A stretch of 64,000 nt of DNA from NIOZ-UU13 sp964417935 (GTDB lineage Bacteria; Planctomycetota; Phycisphaerae; Sedimentisphaerales; Anaerobacaceae), in NCBI GenBank assembly GCA_964417935.1, contig CAYQKF010000004.1, forward strand, positions 24,195 to 88,194. The letters are read 5' to 3'. The position numbers and the translations under genes are program-made. Below, in pieces: positions 1 through 9,346 of the stretch (positions are counted from its first letter, which is position 1; every line of letters starts with the position of its first letter). A model generated the notes under the pieces. It saw nothing but the letters and a program-made list of their open reading frames with translations, had not been told where the DNA came from and did no database searches.

Positions 1-129
1 GCCATCGCCGGCTTCCACAACGCGCCTACATCGGACCCCGTGGGAGGGAAAGGGAACGTGGCGTTTCTTGATGGCCATGTAGGAGCCCACTCAATGGAGG
101 AGTCATTCGCCCTGGCTTGGCCTTATTAG
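1..129 (+). CDS. Prepilin-type H-X9-DG protein, C-terminal end (partial)
   Basis: Frame 1 is open from the window edge to a TAG at 127-129 and gives 42 residues. It contains a histidine followed by a glycine-rich stretch and the tail motif FLDGHVG, then a short end rich in acidic and aromatic residues. This is the H-X9-DG signature at the C-terminus of the DUF1559-type pseudopilin-like proteins abundant in Planctomycetota. The N-terminal prepilin helix lies outside the window. It converges on another protein of the same type (319-1158, minus), so two such genes face each other across about 190 bases. Confidence 0.75.
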   Translation, partial: AIAGFHNAPTSDPVGGKGNVAFLDGHVGAHSMEESFALAWPY

Positions 130-318
130 AATCACTGTCAGTTATGCAAAACACTATTTCTCCTGTCGAAAACAGAACGCACCCAAGCGATGCAAACGAT
201 GTCGGCGGAATTAGAGAAATCGTTACTAAGAGAAGGTAACTTATAGCATGAATAGTCGTTTTCTCTACATTCCGCATGAGAGTGCATCATCCGTACACCC
301 ATGCTACAAACCACATTG

Positions 319-1158
319 CTACTGAGCAACGTGTTGGTTGCCCGGGTAGTGTGAGTCAAGCCACGCCAGGTCAACGTTAGGTGGATTGAACTGCTGTCCC
401 TTGCCAAAACCCCTGGCCGCAGCTTCTGTTCGACTGGTACAGTAGATAATCGTCCGCTTGTCCACCCATTTCTTGCGTTCTGCGTGACCATCCATGAAAC
501 TAAATGTGCAGGCATTGCTGTGAAAGATGCCCAAAGGGTCCCACAAAGTGCCGTTGCCTGGAATATACGACCATCCATCGTGATTATGATTGCCTGCAGA
601 GCCGTCGTATATCTCTTCTACGAAGAGCATCTTGGTGCCCGGGCTTTTAAAGCTTATTAACTTCTTCGGGTCGGAAACGCTTGTTGCCCGCATATAATCC
701 GTGAGGGAATAGCTGCGGTAAATCAGATATTCCGGTCCATTGCCCCTGCTTGTCCCCCTTGTTATTCGATTGTCACCCGGGCAATGATAGGCCCCCACAT
801 CTTTGATGTATTTGTACAGTTCTCCTTCCCTCAGTCCATTATACCGCTGCTGGCGGGTAACGGGTCCGTCGGCCATAGGAGAAATGTTGCCTCCTGAGTA
901 ATCAAGGGGCGGCATGACCCATGGGGGCACACCGTTGACTGTGTCGTGAATCGCCCACCCCCCACAAACTGCGCCGTCGTTCTCGTCGGCATACGCGATG
1001 TAGGCCAGCGCAAGGTTCTTCTGGTTCGCGGAGCATGCGACTCCACGGGCCTGTTCACGCGCAACATTGAGTGCGGGCATTAATATCGCCATCAATATGG
1101 CAATGATCGCAATAACGACTAAGAGTTCGATTAGTGTAAAACCGTTTCGCTGAACCAT
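319..1158 (-). CDS. Prepilin-type N-terminal cleavage/methylation, H-X9-DG protein
   Basis: From the ATG at 1158 the protein has 279 residues. It starts with a short basic leader, then GFTLIELLVVIAIIAILMA, the class III prepilin signal and hydrophobic spine with Glu at +5 after the GF cleavage site. Near the C-terminus is the H-X9-DG motif (a histidine, then FMDGHAE). Such proteins are probably processed by a prepilin peptidase and exposed at the envelope; their exact role in planctomycetes is not settled. The reading frame is open nine codons further upstream, but GGGAGG lies seven bases before the ATG at 1158, which fixes this start. The gene lies beyond the terminator of the polysaccharide locus and is probably a separate unit. 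Confidence 0.88.
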   Translation of the reverse strand: MVQRNGFTLIELLVVIAIIAILMAILMPALNVAREQARGVACSANQKNLALAYIAYADENDGAVCGGWAIHDTVNGVPPWVMPPLDYSGGNISPMADGPVTRQQRYNGLREGELYKYIKDVGAYHCPGDNRITRGTSRGNGPEYLIYRSYSLTDYMRATSVSDPKKLISFKSPGTKMLFVEEIYDGSAGNHNHDGWSYIPGNGTLWDPLGIFHSNACTFSFMDGHAERKKWVDKRTIIYCTSRTEAAARGFGKGQQFNPPNVDLAWLDSHYPGNQHVAQ

Positions 1159-1692
1159 GTTTCGCCTCCCTTTACCTACGGGCAAAATACGTATTTCTTA
1201 TATAAGCGGCGATTCGCCATTTAGTGGTCATGCTCTCATCCTGCCAGATAACCAGCAAGGCAACTACACGATTATACACCCTCCGAGCTATAGAATCAAC
1301 AAAAATCAGGCCGTGATTCTAACCGGTCAATTATGGGTAGGGTAAGAGGCACAAGAAGATACGTTGTGATGAAGGTAGGAAGACAAAAGAAAGGCCAGTG
1401 TGATTTATAAGGAAAAAAAGTGGTGTATCAATGCTTGACCGTCAAGTTATAAGCCCTTGATGCCGATGAAATAAAAAAGGAGAGCCGTTTGTCGGCTCTC
1501 CCGAGCCGGTATCGTTGAGGATAAGGCGAATTTCGGCGGAACTTCGTGAAAAGCTCCGAAATTGCCAAACGATCCCGGAATTCTCTTTTTGGTCTCAACC
1601 GATTTGCTATCGACTTTTAGCTTTCAGGAGGTTGAAGACCGGCACTCATTCGATTACGGTCAAAAGCTAAGGGGGGGGCTTAAGCACAATTT
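1159..1692. other. Intergenic region between prepilin gene and polysaccharide locus
   Basis: No coding sequence is supported here. It must hold the promoter of the minus-strand prepilin gene, but I see no convincing -35/-10 pair. It contains a strong minus-strand terminator hairpin (1473-1501, listed separately). Just beyond that is a second inverted repeat, AATTTCGG at 1529-1536 pairing with CCGAAATT at 1556-1563, with no adjoining T run. Confidence 0.5.
1473..1501 (-). terminator. Rho-independent terminator at the end of the polysaccharide locus
   Basis: GGAGAGCCG (1479-1487) and CGGCTCTCC (1493-1501) form a perfect 9-bp stem with a 5-base loop. The plus strand has AAAAAA at 1473-1478, so a minus-strand transcript ends in a G+C-rich hairpin followed by six U. 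It lies about 190 bases after the stop of the last gene of the long minus-strand locus (1693-2490). Confidence 0.8.
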
Positions 1693-2490
1693 TCACGAAA
1701 TCATTGAGAGTAAGTCGATAATTGCAGGCGAAACAGCAATGATACCATCGCTATTCAGAGACCATGGGCCGCCATCGATATCAAATACTTTCCCACCTGC
1801 TTCCCGGACAATCAATCCCGCGGCGCCCATATCCCAGGGTTTGTCGGTAGGGTGCAGGTAACCGTCAATTTTGCCTTCTGCGAGCAAACATAGCTCCAGC
1901 GCTGATGACTCGATAATACGGAGTCTAAAACAGGTCGGCGGCCTTAATTTATCCATCCATTGCCACCACTTTTCACGCCCAGCCGGATTGCTGTGGTCGC
2001 AGGTAACACACAGGACACTTTCTTCCAAAGGTCTGTTTTTGCACCGGATGGGTATTCTGTTGAAGTCGTCATCTACTATAGCGGCAAAGCTGTCTTTGAC
2101 TGCCGCGTAGCAGTGGTCCCAGGCGGCCGGCATCACAACTCCTGCCATAGGAGTTCCATCCACCACGTAGGCTATCGTGATTGAGTAGAACGGAATTCTT
2201 CTTGTAAAATTCGTGGTGCCATCGAGCGGATCGATAATCAGCCACTGCCCTTTGCTGATATCTGTTTGTAAATCGGCCGCCTCCTCAGATAGAATCTGAA
2301 CACCCGGCAAATTCCTGCTAAAAAAACCGCAAATAGCCTTCTGGCTTGCAAGGTCGGCTTTTGTCAGTAGTGAACCATCATTTTTTTTGCCGGTTTTTGT
2401 GGGTTTTTTGTTTGCGGCATATTTCCGGACTATCTGTCTGCCCTGGCCGGCGGCTCGTATCAGTAGTTCAATAGTGCAATTTGCAGGCAT
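1693..2490 (-). CDS. Inositol monophosphatase family protein
   Basis: This 265-residue protein matches the Mg-dependent IMPase/SuhB/CysQ phosphatase superfamily over its full length. Visible motifs are the metal-binding SEE at residues 68-70, DPLDGTTNF at 87-95 (DPxDGTTNF is typical of inositol or sugar phosphatases rather than PAP phosphatases) and PWDMGAAG at 218-225. A substrate cannot be named from sequence; inositol phosphate or a sugar phosphate related to nucleotide-sugar supply would fit. It is the last gene of the minus-strand locus, 80 bases after fkp and before the terminator. A second superfamily member of CysQ type is encoded at 19680-20465, so the two probably have different substrates. 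Confidence 0.88.
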   Translation of the reverse strand: MPANCTIELLIRAAGQGRQIVRKYAANKKPTKTGKKNDGSLLTKADLASQKAICGFFSRNLPGVQILSEEAADLQTDISKGQWLIIDPLDGTTNFTRRIPFYSITIAYVVDGTPMAGVVMPAAWDHCYAAVKDSFAAIVDDDFNRIPIRCKNRPLEESVLCVTCDHSNPAGREKWWQWMDKLRPPTCFRLRIIESSALELCLLAEGKIDGYLHPTDKPWDMGAAGLIVREAGGKVFDIDGGPWSLNSDGIIAVSPAIIDLLSMIS

Positions 2491-2570
2491 ACTAATTGTG
2501 AATGCTCAATAACTGTGCTTCACTTTATCCGAATGGCCCGTGACAAATGAGCGGCGAAGACATTTAGCGT

Positions 2571-5500
2571 TTAGCATACTGTTACAACAAGCCCTTCCGG
2601 ATTTACGCCGTAGTCAAAGAACCGGGCACGCTCGTTGGCTGGTTCTGTCTCGAGCATGACCCTGATCTTCTTAGCATCTTCTTCTGATTTGCAAACCATC
2701 AACAAAAATCCTCCGCCCCCGGCGCCGAGAAGTTTTGCTCCGAAAATATACGGTTGGATTCTTGAAAGCAATGCTTCTACTTCATCATTGGTGGAATTGG
2801 GATCCAACTGCTTGTTGAGCTGCCAGGCTGCGTCAACCAATTGCCCAAAGGCTCGGATATCCTTTCTTGACAATGCTTCTGCCACCTGTGGAGCTAATGA
2901 GTGAATCTGCTTCAACGTGGATAAAGTTTTACGGTCCCTATCCAGATAACGCCCCACAACCTGGCCAAGGATGTCTTTGGCCAATCGGGTAATACCCGTG
3001 TAGTATAATAAGGTTTGGCCGTTGTTGATCTTAGGGTCGAGCACATCGGCGGGTAAATAGTGAATTCTTGCATCCGGAACAAGTCCCGGCTCTGCCGTAA
3101 CAATCTTTGCACCTCCTACCGCACCTCCGATTTGGTCCTGCCAGCCTCCGCCGGTCGTCAGTGACTGCTCCAGACACAAAACCGCGTGAAACAACTCCTT
3201 CTGTGTGAACGTCCGACCAAAAACCCTATGAATAACCGCAAGGATGACCGCTCCCATTATGCTGGAGGTTCCCAGACCACTACCTTTTGGAATTGCTGCC
3301 AGGGTGGTTAATTCAATACCACCACCAAATTGCTCTAACATTTGCCTTAGAGTTGTGCCCTTCGGCCAGTCGGCTGTCTCAGGTGAAAACCCGGATAACG
3401 CCAGTGCGGCTTTTGTTAGAGCATACTCGCTGGTTGCCTTACGGTAATCTAATAGCTCATCAAGAGAGGTAATTTCAATCCGAGTGCCTAAGTCAATCGA
3501 GCCGATACGGATAACAGGCTCGTCAATCACCCTCATATAAGCCTGGATGGGCGGTTGACCATTTAGATTTACAGCGATATCTATCACACAGCCACCGTGC
3601 TCAAGCGAATAAGGTGGTGTGTCCGTCCAGCCGCCGCCGGTATCGAACCTTGCCGGAGCCCGTCCCCACACAATTTCATCACTTCGCAGGGCATTTCGGG
3701 GCCGAAGAGTGCTGTCACTACCGCTCGAAATTATCGCCTTACCTAAGGATTCGAAAGCCAGCCCGCAGGCCCGTTGTGCCCACTGTCTTAGCATCACCGA
3801 CGAATCCAGCCCAAGCCCTACCGAACCAAGCCAATCGTGCTCGGCCCCAGTGAACTTTTCACACAATCCCGGCAAGACTTTTTCTATGGGCATATTACCA
3901 TCACCGCCAAGCTTCAACAAAGCTGAACCGAGGGTGTGAATGATTCGGGGGAAAACCATAGAGTCCAGGTTGTTGTCGTTATCACTGCCATGGCGCCACC
4001 TTGCTTCGGCAAGTAGATTCGCAATCCACGCGGATTGCTCCCGGGTATTCTTTAGGATATGAGCTAATTCGCCCGCAGAGAATCCGCTATCGGCCCTAAA
4101 CATTTTCCGTAGTGACTTTTGAATCTCACCCGCACGAATCAGGCTTCGTCTTCGGTAAAACGCTTCCTGGTCAGCCAATGTGGCGATTTCGGCCGAGCTG
4201 TAGCGGTCAGCAACCCGCCAGGCCTGAAAATCCTCCGGATGGGCCTCAGTTAGGTTGAACAACCACAACCAGTTACGGTACCGGCGGTGCTTACTAACGG
4301 CGGGGAAAACCCTGGCATTCCATAAGCTACGCTGCTCTGGCGGGATATGGACATCCCAGAGGTCTTCCGGCTGAGCTCCCACGAGTTCGAGCCATTCAAG
4401 GACTGGCACTCCGCAGAAAGTCGCGCCTTGCCCGACAGAATCTTTGAAAGTATCGAATACGTTGTAGCAGCGCACAAACCAGACGTTCTTTCCGTTGCGG
4501 TCCCGGCCCGGAACGACGTCAAAGCACATCTGCGACGGCAAAGACAAAGGCTCATCAACATTCAGCCCCACAATAACGTTTTCACCACCCAGCGTCAGCC
4601 TCGAACATATCTTACAGCCTTCCACCCAGGCGTTTGTGCCCACGACTTGGCCGTCATCACTAATTTCATTGTTGATGCTCAGGCAGGTGTTCAGCGAAGT
4701 TGAACCTATATCTTTCTGTATCAAGATATTACCGCTGCTGATGACTTGTCTGCTCGTGCCAAAGTGCAAGAATTCGCACCGCGGCAGCACGTTTACATAG
4801 AATGGTATGTTGGACAGCGATTCAAACAGCCGAGCCAGCAACGCCTTGTTCCAGGGTGAACCGCTCTGCTGCACCGACTTGATGTACCGCGTAGAAGTGA
4901 TTTCACGACCCATGCCGCAGCAGAACTCGCGGTAGAAATCAAGCCCATACTTGAAGAGCGCCTCGCCCATCTCGCCGGCTAATTCGAATGTACCCTCGGG
5001 ACCCGGTTGCATACCGAAAATCTTCAGCAGCATCGCGGCAGTGTCCGCATTGAAGCTCATCACCCCGATATCCAGAATTACCTGTCCGTAGGGGTCGATG
5101 GCGCCAATGTCCTGCTGCTCAGCAGGCGAAGGCTTTTGTACGAAAAGTCTGACCTGGTCCGCCTCCCCCCGGCAAAATACGCCGTGATTCTTCGCCCGTT
5201 CCGGAGATGCATAACAGCCTAATCCGGTCAGGCCCTTCCGGGCAAATCGTACTCTGGTCGGATTGAAATCCAGCAGGACGTCGCCGGACGTAATAACGAC
5301 CTGACCAACGCCGGGCGGTGGAGCCGGAAGCTTCAAATACGTCGGCAACTGCCGGTCGAACAAAGTCAAAGGCAGGCAGCAATCACTTTCGCCCGGCACC
5401 GGAACGAATATCTTGCCGCACGGACTGTATGCAGGCAATCGTTGTGAATCACCGCCGGCGTGTACAATTAAAATTCGAAGATTCTTGAGAACGCTTTGCC

Positions 5501-5750
5501 AGGCCTTTTTGCCCACGTGATGGCTGTCCCTGCACAGTTCGCGGTTGAGCACTTCGAGCAGACAACAGATTGTGCTTCCACCGCTGCCGATGCGCTTGCC
5601 GCCCGGATCAGACACAATGAACACATCTCGAATATAAGGAATCTGTCCAAGTTCCTGCCTAAGAGCCAGATTCCGTTCGTAGCTTCCGGCTTGAGCATCA
5701 TTTGAGGCAGTAACGATCAAATAATCCCACTTATTTGCGGTCGTATTCAT
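2571..5750 (-). CDS. fkp: Bifunctional L-fucokinase / fucose-1-phosphate guanylyltransferase
   Basis: This 1059-residue protein has the two-domain layout of Fkp/FKGP, which converts free L-fucose with ATP and GTP to GDP-L-fucose. The N-terminal half is the pyrophosphorylase domain with an HAGGDSQRLP loop near residue 97. The C-terminal GHMP kinase domain begins near residue 697 with APARFDTGGGWTDTPP, has the ATP loop PKGSGLGTSS at 821-830 and the glycine-rich GAGGGG at 1010-1015. It is somewhat longer than Bacteroides Fkp (about 950). GHMP heptose kinases share motifs with the second half, but the N-terminal domain points to fucose. The de novo synthase gene next to it (5764-5964) is destroyed, so this may be the remaining route to GDP-fucose. 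Confidence 0.85.
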   Translation of the reverse strand: MNTTANKWDYLIVTASNDAQAGSYERNLALRQELGQIPYIRDVFIVSDPGGKRIGSGGSTICCLLEVLNRELCRDSHHVGKKAWQSVLKNLRILIVHAGGDSQRLPAYSPCGKIFVPVPGESDCCLPLTLFDRQLPTYLKLPAPPPGVGQVVITSGDVLLDFNPTRVRFARKGLTGLGCYASPERAKNHGVFCRGEADQVRLFVQKPSPAEQQDIGAIDPYGQVILDIGVMSFNADTAAMLLKIFGMQPGPEGTFELAGEMGEALFKYGLDFYREFCCGMGREITSTRYIKSVQQSGSPWNKALLARLFESLSNIPFYVNVLPRCEFLHFGTSRQVISSGNILIQKDIGSTSLNTCLSINNEISDDGQVVGTNAWVEGCKICSRLTLGGENVIVGLNVDEPLSLPSQMCFDVVPGRDRNGKNVWFVRCYNVFDTFKDSVGQGATFCGVPVLEWLELVGAQPEDLWDVHIPPEQRSLWNARVFPAVSKHRRYRNWLWLFNLTEAHPEDFQAWRVADRYSSAEIATLADQEAFYRRRSLIRAGEIQKSLRKMFRADSGFSAGELAHILKNTREQSAWIANLLAEARWRHGSDNDNNLDSMVFPRIIHTLGSALLKLGGDGNMPIEKVLPGLCEKFTGAEHDWLGSVGLGLDSSVMLRQWAQRACGLAFESLGKAIISSGSDSTLRPRNALRSDEIVWGRAPARFDTGGGWTDTPPYSLEHGGCVIDIAVNLNGQPPIQAYMRVIDEPVIRIGSIDLGTRIEITSLDELLDYRKATSEYALTKAALALSGFSPETADWPKGTTLRQMLEQFGGGIELTTLAAIPKGSGLGTSSIMGAVILAVIHRVFGRTFTQKELFHAVLCLEQSLTTGGGWQDQIGGAVGGAKIVTAEPGLVPDARIHYLPADVLDPKINNGQTLLYYTGITRLAKDILGQVVGRYLDRDRKTLSTLKQIHSLAPQVAEALSRKDIRAFGQLVDAAWQLNKQLDPNSTNDEVEALLSRIQPYIFGAKLLGAGGGGFLLMVCKSEEDAKKIRVMLETEPANERARFFDYGVNPEGLVVTVC

Positions 5751-5763
5751 GTTTCAATATCTA

Positions 5764-5964
5764 TCAAAAGAGTTTTCGCCAGTCAATGGTTTCTCTAAGG
5801 GCCTGATCGAATGATAGTTTGAGCTTCAAATCCAAACAACTGTCGTCATAATCTTCTATATGCGGTATTAGAAGATCCTCACGCGACATGCCGCACTTTC
5901 TCAGTTCCTGCTGGAGATACTTTCCCAAAAATCCAGCTTCGCCGGTAATAACAATTCTTTCTTT
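5764..5964 (-). pseudogene. GDP-L-fucose synthase remnant with internal deletion
   Basis: The minus strand from 5964 to a TGA at 5764-5766 encodes 66 residues. They begin with the Rossmann start of a short-chain epimerase (RIVITGEAGFLGKYLQQEL), run through a stretch like the early part of GDP-fucose synthase ending in EDYD, then jump to a typical C-terminal end of the same family (SFDQALRETIDW). About 240 residues of the middle, including the YxxxK active site, are missing. There is an in-frame TAA just upstream (5965-5967) and no start codon, so it is not expressed as an enzyme. It sits exactly where the gene belongs, between gmd and fkp. The family name is inferred from the two end segments and the context. 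Confidence 0.75.
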
Positions 5965-5985
5965 TTAACAAATCCTTGGTCTGGT

Positions 5986-7011
5986 TTACCCCCTTGAGAT
6001 TTTTATTCCATTTCTTATAAGGATTCTTTTCTTTTCGGCCAGTTCCATGTCGGCATCAATCATAACTGATACCAACTCTTCGAAGGAAACTTTGGGTTCC
6101 CATCCCAATACGCGTCTGGCCTTGGAAGCGTCGCCACAAAGCATATCCACCTCCGCCGGACGAAAGTAGCGGGGGTCGATTTCGACGTATTTCTTCCAAT
6201 CCAGTTTGACACAATCAAAGGCCAATTCGAGAAACTCTCGCACAGAATGCATCTTGCCGATGGCTACGACATAGTCGTCCGGTACATCATGCTGGAGCAT
6301 AAGCCACATGGCCTCGACATAGTCTTCAGCAAAACCCCAATCTCGCTTAGCATTCAAATTACCCAAGTAGAGTTTGTCCTGCAGCCCTACCTTTATGCGC
6401 GCGGCCGCCCTGGTGATTTTGCGTGTAACAAATGTTTCGCCACGGCGCGGCGATTCGTGATTGAACAATATTCCGTTGCAGCAGAACATTCCATAGCTCT
6501 CGCGGTAATTTACAGTCTGCCAGAAGCTGTACACTTTTGCACAGGCGTAAGGGCTACGAGGGTGAAAGGGCGTTTTCTCACTCTGTGGTGTTTCGGCAAC
6601 CTTGCCATACATTTCGCTCGATGATGCTTGGTAGAACTTAGTCTTAGCACCTGTATCGCGTATTGCCTCTAACAATCTCATTGTACCTACCGCATTAACC
6701 TGTACGGTGTAGACCGCCTGGTCGAAACTGACCCGCACGTGCGACTGGGCGCCGAGGTTATAGACTTCATCCGGCTGGGTCTTTTCGAGAATATTCCTCA
6801 GCCCAGTACCATCACTAAGATCGCCGTAATGGAGAAACAGTTTTGCTTCCGGCTTATGAGGATCGGTATAAAGATGGTCAATTCTTTTGGTATTGAAAGA
6901 ACTTGACCGGCGGATAATGCCGTGTACTTCGTAACCTTTTTCCAAAAGAAATTCAGACAGGTAACTCCCATCCTGCCCGGTAATGCCCGTTACGAGTGCC
7001 TTTTTTGCCAT
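5986..7011 (-). CDS. gmd: GDP-mannose 4,6-dehydratase
   Basis: This 341-residue NAD(P)-dependent dehydratase converts GDP-D-mannose to GDP-4-keto-6-deoxy-D-mannose. The GITGQDG cofactor loop is at residues 9-15, the RR of the NADP-binding RRSSSFNT segment near 35, and the catalytic SSSEMYG and YACAK (Tyr155, Lys159) are intact. Usual members have YAAAK or YAVAK; the Cys is a minor change. GGGAGG stands eight bases before the ATG. The next enzyme for GDP-fucose, the epimerase/reductase, is reduced to a fragment directly downstream. The product would therefore have to go to another keto-sugar enzyme such as a rhamnose reductase or perosamine transaminase elsewhere, or be unused. Confidence 0.95.
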   Translation of the reverse strand: MAKKALVTGITGQDGSYLSEFLLEKGYEVHGIIRRSSSFNTKRIDHLYTDPHKPEAKLFLHYGDLSDGTGLRNILEKTQPDEVYNLGAQSHVRVSFDQAVYTVQVNAVGTMRLLEAIRDTGAKTKFYQASSSEMYGKVAETPQSEKTPFHPRSPYACAKVYSFWQTVNYRESYGMFCCNGILFNHESPRRGETFVTRKITRAAARIKVGLQDKLYLGNLNAKRDWGFAEDYVEAMWLMLQHDVPDDYVVAIGKMHSVREFLELAFDCVKLDWKKYVEIDPRYFRPAEVDMLCGDASKARRVLGWEPKVSFEELVSVMIDADMELAEKKRILIRNGIKISRG

Positions 7012-7046
7012 TGAAAGTCCTCCCAGAAGCAGTGGTTTAATTCGAA

Positions 7047-7853
7047 TTATCTACGAAAGATTCTTATTAAACGATTCTTTGCTAATAAGCACAAGAAAAC
7101 TGCGCTCTTAGCATTACGTCGCCAGAGCCGCTTTGGTTCATGGACCAGGCGATATAGCCACTCGAGACCTATTTTAGCGAGCCATTTTGGAACGCGTTGT
7201 TTGTTTCCCGCCAAATAATCAAATGCTGCACCAACTCCCATAGCGAATACAACGTCCAACCGTCCAAAGTTGCGAGAAAGCCAAAGCTCCTGCTTTGGCG
7301 CTGTCATGCCAATGAATAGCACATCCGGATGTGTTTCGTTAATGGAATTTACCAACGCACGATCGATTTCTTCATCAAACTCGCCGAACGGCGCTGCTAA
7401 TACTCCTGCGATGTTCAGGTGTGGATGCTTCTTTAAACAATTATCTCTCAATCTCTCCAATGTATCATCAGTCGAGCCCATAAAAAATATCTTAAATCCT
7501 TTCACTTCGGCAGTTGATAAAAACGAGCTGACGAAATCCGGTCCTGAAACACGCTCAGGTACTCTATGTTTTAAGAATCGTGCCGCCCAAACAGGAAATA
7601 TGCCATCCGGCAGCACCACATCCGCTTGCTGAAAATGGTTAAAGAAATCCGGACACTTCTGCGAAACAACAATTGAAGGAAGGCCAATTGTGGTGAATAA
7701 GACCTTATGCCTGCCTTCGATAAGCTTTCTTGCTAATTTTACGAATCCCTCAAGAGACAAACCCCAGATAGGCACTCCAAGTATTTTTGCTATCGGAGGA
7801 GGTATGGGGGAATTTGGTTGATTACTCTTTGGGCCGGTTTCTTCTCGTTTCAT
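7047..7853 (-). CDS. WecG/TagA/CpsF family glycosyltransferase (GT26)
   Basis: This 268-residue protein has the family marks in order: LPDGIFPVWAARFL, ERVSGPDFV, the FFMGSTDDTLERL loop, the LFIGMTAPKQELW motif, and a C-terminal region rich in Arg and Trp (GLEWLYRLVHEPKRLWRR) that holds these enzymes at the membrane. Family members such as WecG and TagA add the second sugar (N-acetylmannosamine or its uronic acid) to an undecaprenyl-diphosphate-linked GlcNAc. That fits the WecA-like initiating enzyme encoded at 24920-26398. Its ATG overlaps the stop of the radical SAM gene by four bases (ATGA), so the two are translationally coupled. Confidence 0.92.
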   Translation of the reverse strand: MKREETGPKSNQPNSPIPPPIAKILGVPIWGLSLEGFVKLARKLIEGRHKVLFTTIGLPSIVVSQKCPDFFNHFQQADVVLPDGIFPVWAARFLKHRVPERVSGPDFVSSFLSTAEVKGFKIFFMGSTDDTLERLRDNCLKKHPHLNIAGVLAAPFGEFDEEIDRALVNSINETHPDVLFIGMTAPKQELWLSRNFGRLDVVFAMGVGAAFDYLAGNKQRVPKWLAKIGLEWLYRLVHEPKRLWRRNAKSAVFLCLLAKNRLIRIFRR

Positions 7854-9346
7854 TGCTTATATCTGCGATAATCTTTATCAGATTTAGTTTTAATTAGACT
7901 GGTGATAAGTGTCTGAAATCCCTTTATAAGGCTCAATAATTGCCGCGGCTGTTTTATCATTCTTAGATGGGCATAAACTATTCTTGGTCTTAAATAAAAC
8001 TTTCTGAAGAACATTCTTTTGCTTTTTTGTAATAACTCTTCGGTCACGCCATAGGGAATAAATACGGGATTCCACATATTCATTTTACCCCAATCATTGT
8101 TAAATGCTCCGTATCTTTTGGCTGTCCTATACAATTCTGAGCCTGGCAAAGGTGTGGTAAAAGTGACATGAGCATTTGTCAGCGGCAGTTGCTTAGCAAA
8201 CTTTATTGTCTCCTTAATAGTTTCTTCTGTCTCTAAAGGAAGCCCCATCATAAAAAATCCTTTGACATGTATCCCCGCCTTAGCTGTCCAGTTAACTACT
8301 TGTTTTATTTTTTCGATGGTAATATTTTTTTTCACTTCATTTAATATCTTTTGATTGCCACTTTCTATACCATAACATATTTGCCAACATCCCGCCCTTT
8401 TAAGCATTTTAAGCTGGTCGAACGATTGTATAATATCTATTCTTGAATCACAGGACCATGTTATATCCAATTTTTCATCAATAATCATTTCACAAATTTT
8501 TGAGAGGCGTTTTGGAAAAGCAGGAAAATTATCATCATAAAATGAAACATCCTTCACACCGTATTTGTTAATAAGGTCTTTAATCATTGCAATAACATAT
8601 TCTGCACTGTGTTTCCGCAATTTTCTACCAAAGCAAGCCGTATCACAAAAAGTACATTTTCCATAGCAACCCCTTGATGTAATAAGGCACGCAGAAGGAG
8701 AACGATGAGAACGCATAGTTGATTGAGAGTAAGCTTCCGGAAAATTAGGCAGCATATCCCAGCTTGGCAGTGGAAGCTTATCAAGATTTTTAATAAAAGG
8801 CCTATGAGAAGAAAGGATTACCTCGCCATTTTTACGGAAGGCTATTCCTTTGATTTCTTCCAAGTTTAATTGCCTGTCCGGGCTGCTTACTAATTCAAGA
8901 AGCGTTTCCTCGCCCTCTCCAATAACAGCAAAATCAAATTCTGGAAAGCGATTTAATGTTTCTTCAGGGACAGCAGTAACATGAGGCCCACCTAATATTA
9001 TAGGAGATTGAAATCTTTTTTCTTTTATATACTTTGCCAATTGTGCGGCATTGTTTATCGAGATAGTTACCGCTGTGATTCCTATAAGGTCGGGATTGAA
9101 CGCTTCAATCATTTCAAATGTTTCTTTTATACCGAGTCCAAGTGCAGGAGCGTCAATAATTGATACATCTGCCGTTTTTCGAACAACAGATGCAAGATTA
9201 CATAAACCGAGAGGAGGTAGCTTACTGCCGGCTTTCGCTAAAGCTCCATATCTTTCTTTCATTGTCAAAGGAGGATTTATTAACACTATTTTTTTCATAG
9301 CAGATATATCTTTTACAGGTTTTCGCTCATCACTTTTATTTTTCAT
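7850..9346 (-). CDS. B12-binding domain radical SAM protein
   Basis: The protein has about 498 residues. The N-terminal 150 form a cobalamin-binding Rossmann domain (VLINPPLT, GITAVT, ILGGPHVT). The radical SAM domain carries the cluster motif CYGKCTFC near residues 227-234, and a C-terminal helical region resembles the DUF4070/BchE-like group. Such enzymes carry out methylations, cyclisations or other radical steps on lipids, hopanoids or natural products; the substrate here is unknown. The gene overlaps the preceding deacetylase gene by about 11 bases and the following wecG-like gene by four, so it is part of the polysaccharide transcript. A TTG precedes the ATG at 9346; I chose the ATG. 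MKKIVLINPP further in is an alternative start without a visible ribosome site. Confidence 0.87.
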   Translation of the reverse strand: MKNKSDERKPVKDISAMKKIVLINPPLTMKERYGALAKAGSKLPPLGLCNLASVVRKTADVSIIDAPALGLGIKETFEMIEAFNPDLIGITAVTISINNAAQLAKYIKEKRFQSPIILGGPHVTAVPEETLNRFPEFDFAVIGEGEETLLELVSSPDRQLNLEEIKGIAFRKNGEVILSSHRPFIKNLDKLPLPSWDMLPNFPEAYSQSTMRSHRSPSACLITSRGCYGKCTFCDTACFGRKLRKHSAEYVIAMIKDLINKYGVKDVSFYDDNFPAFPKRLSKICEMIIDEKLDITWSCDSRIDIIQSFDQLKMLKRAGCWQICYGIESGNQKILNEVKKNITIEKIKQVVNWTAKAGIHVKGFFMMGLPLETEETIKETIKFAKQLPLTNAHVTFTTPLPGSELYRTAKRYGAFNNDWGKMNMWNPVFIPYGVTEELLQKSKRMFFRKFYLRPRIVYAHLRMIKQPRQLLSLIKGFQTLITSLIKTKSDKDYRRYKQ

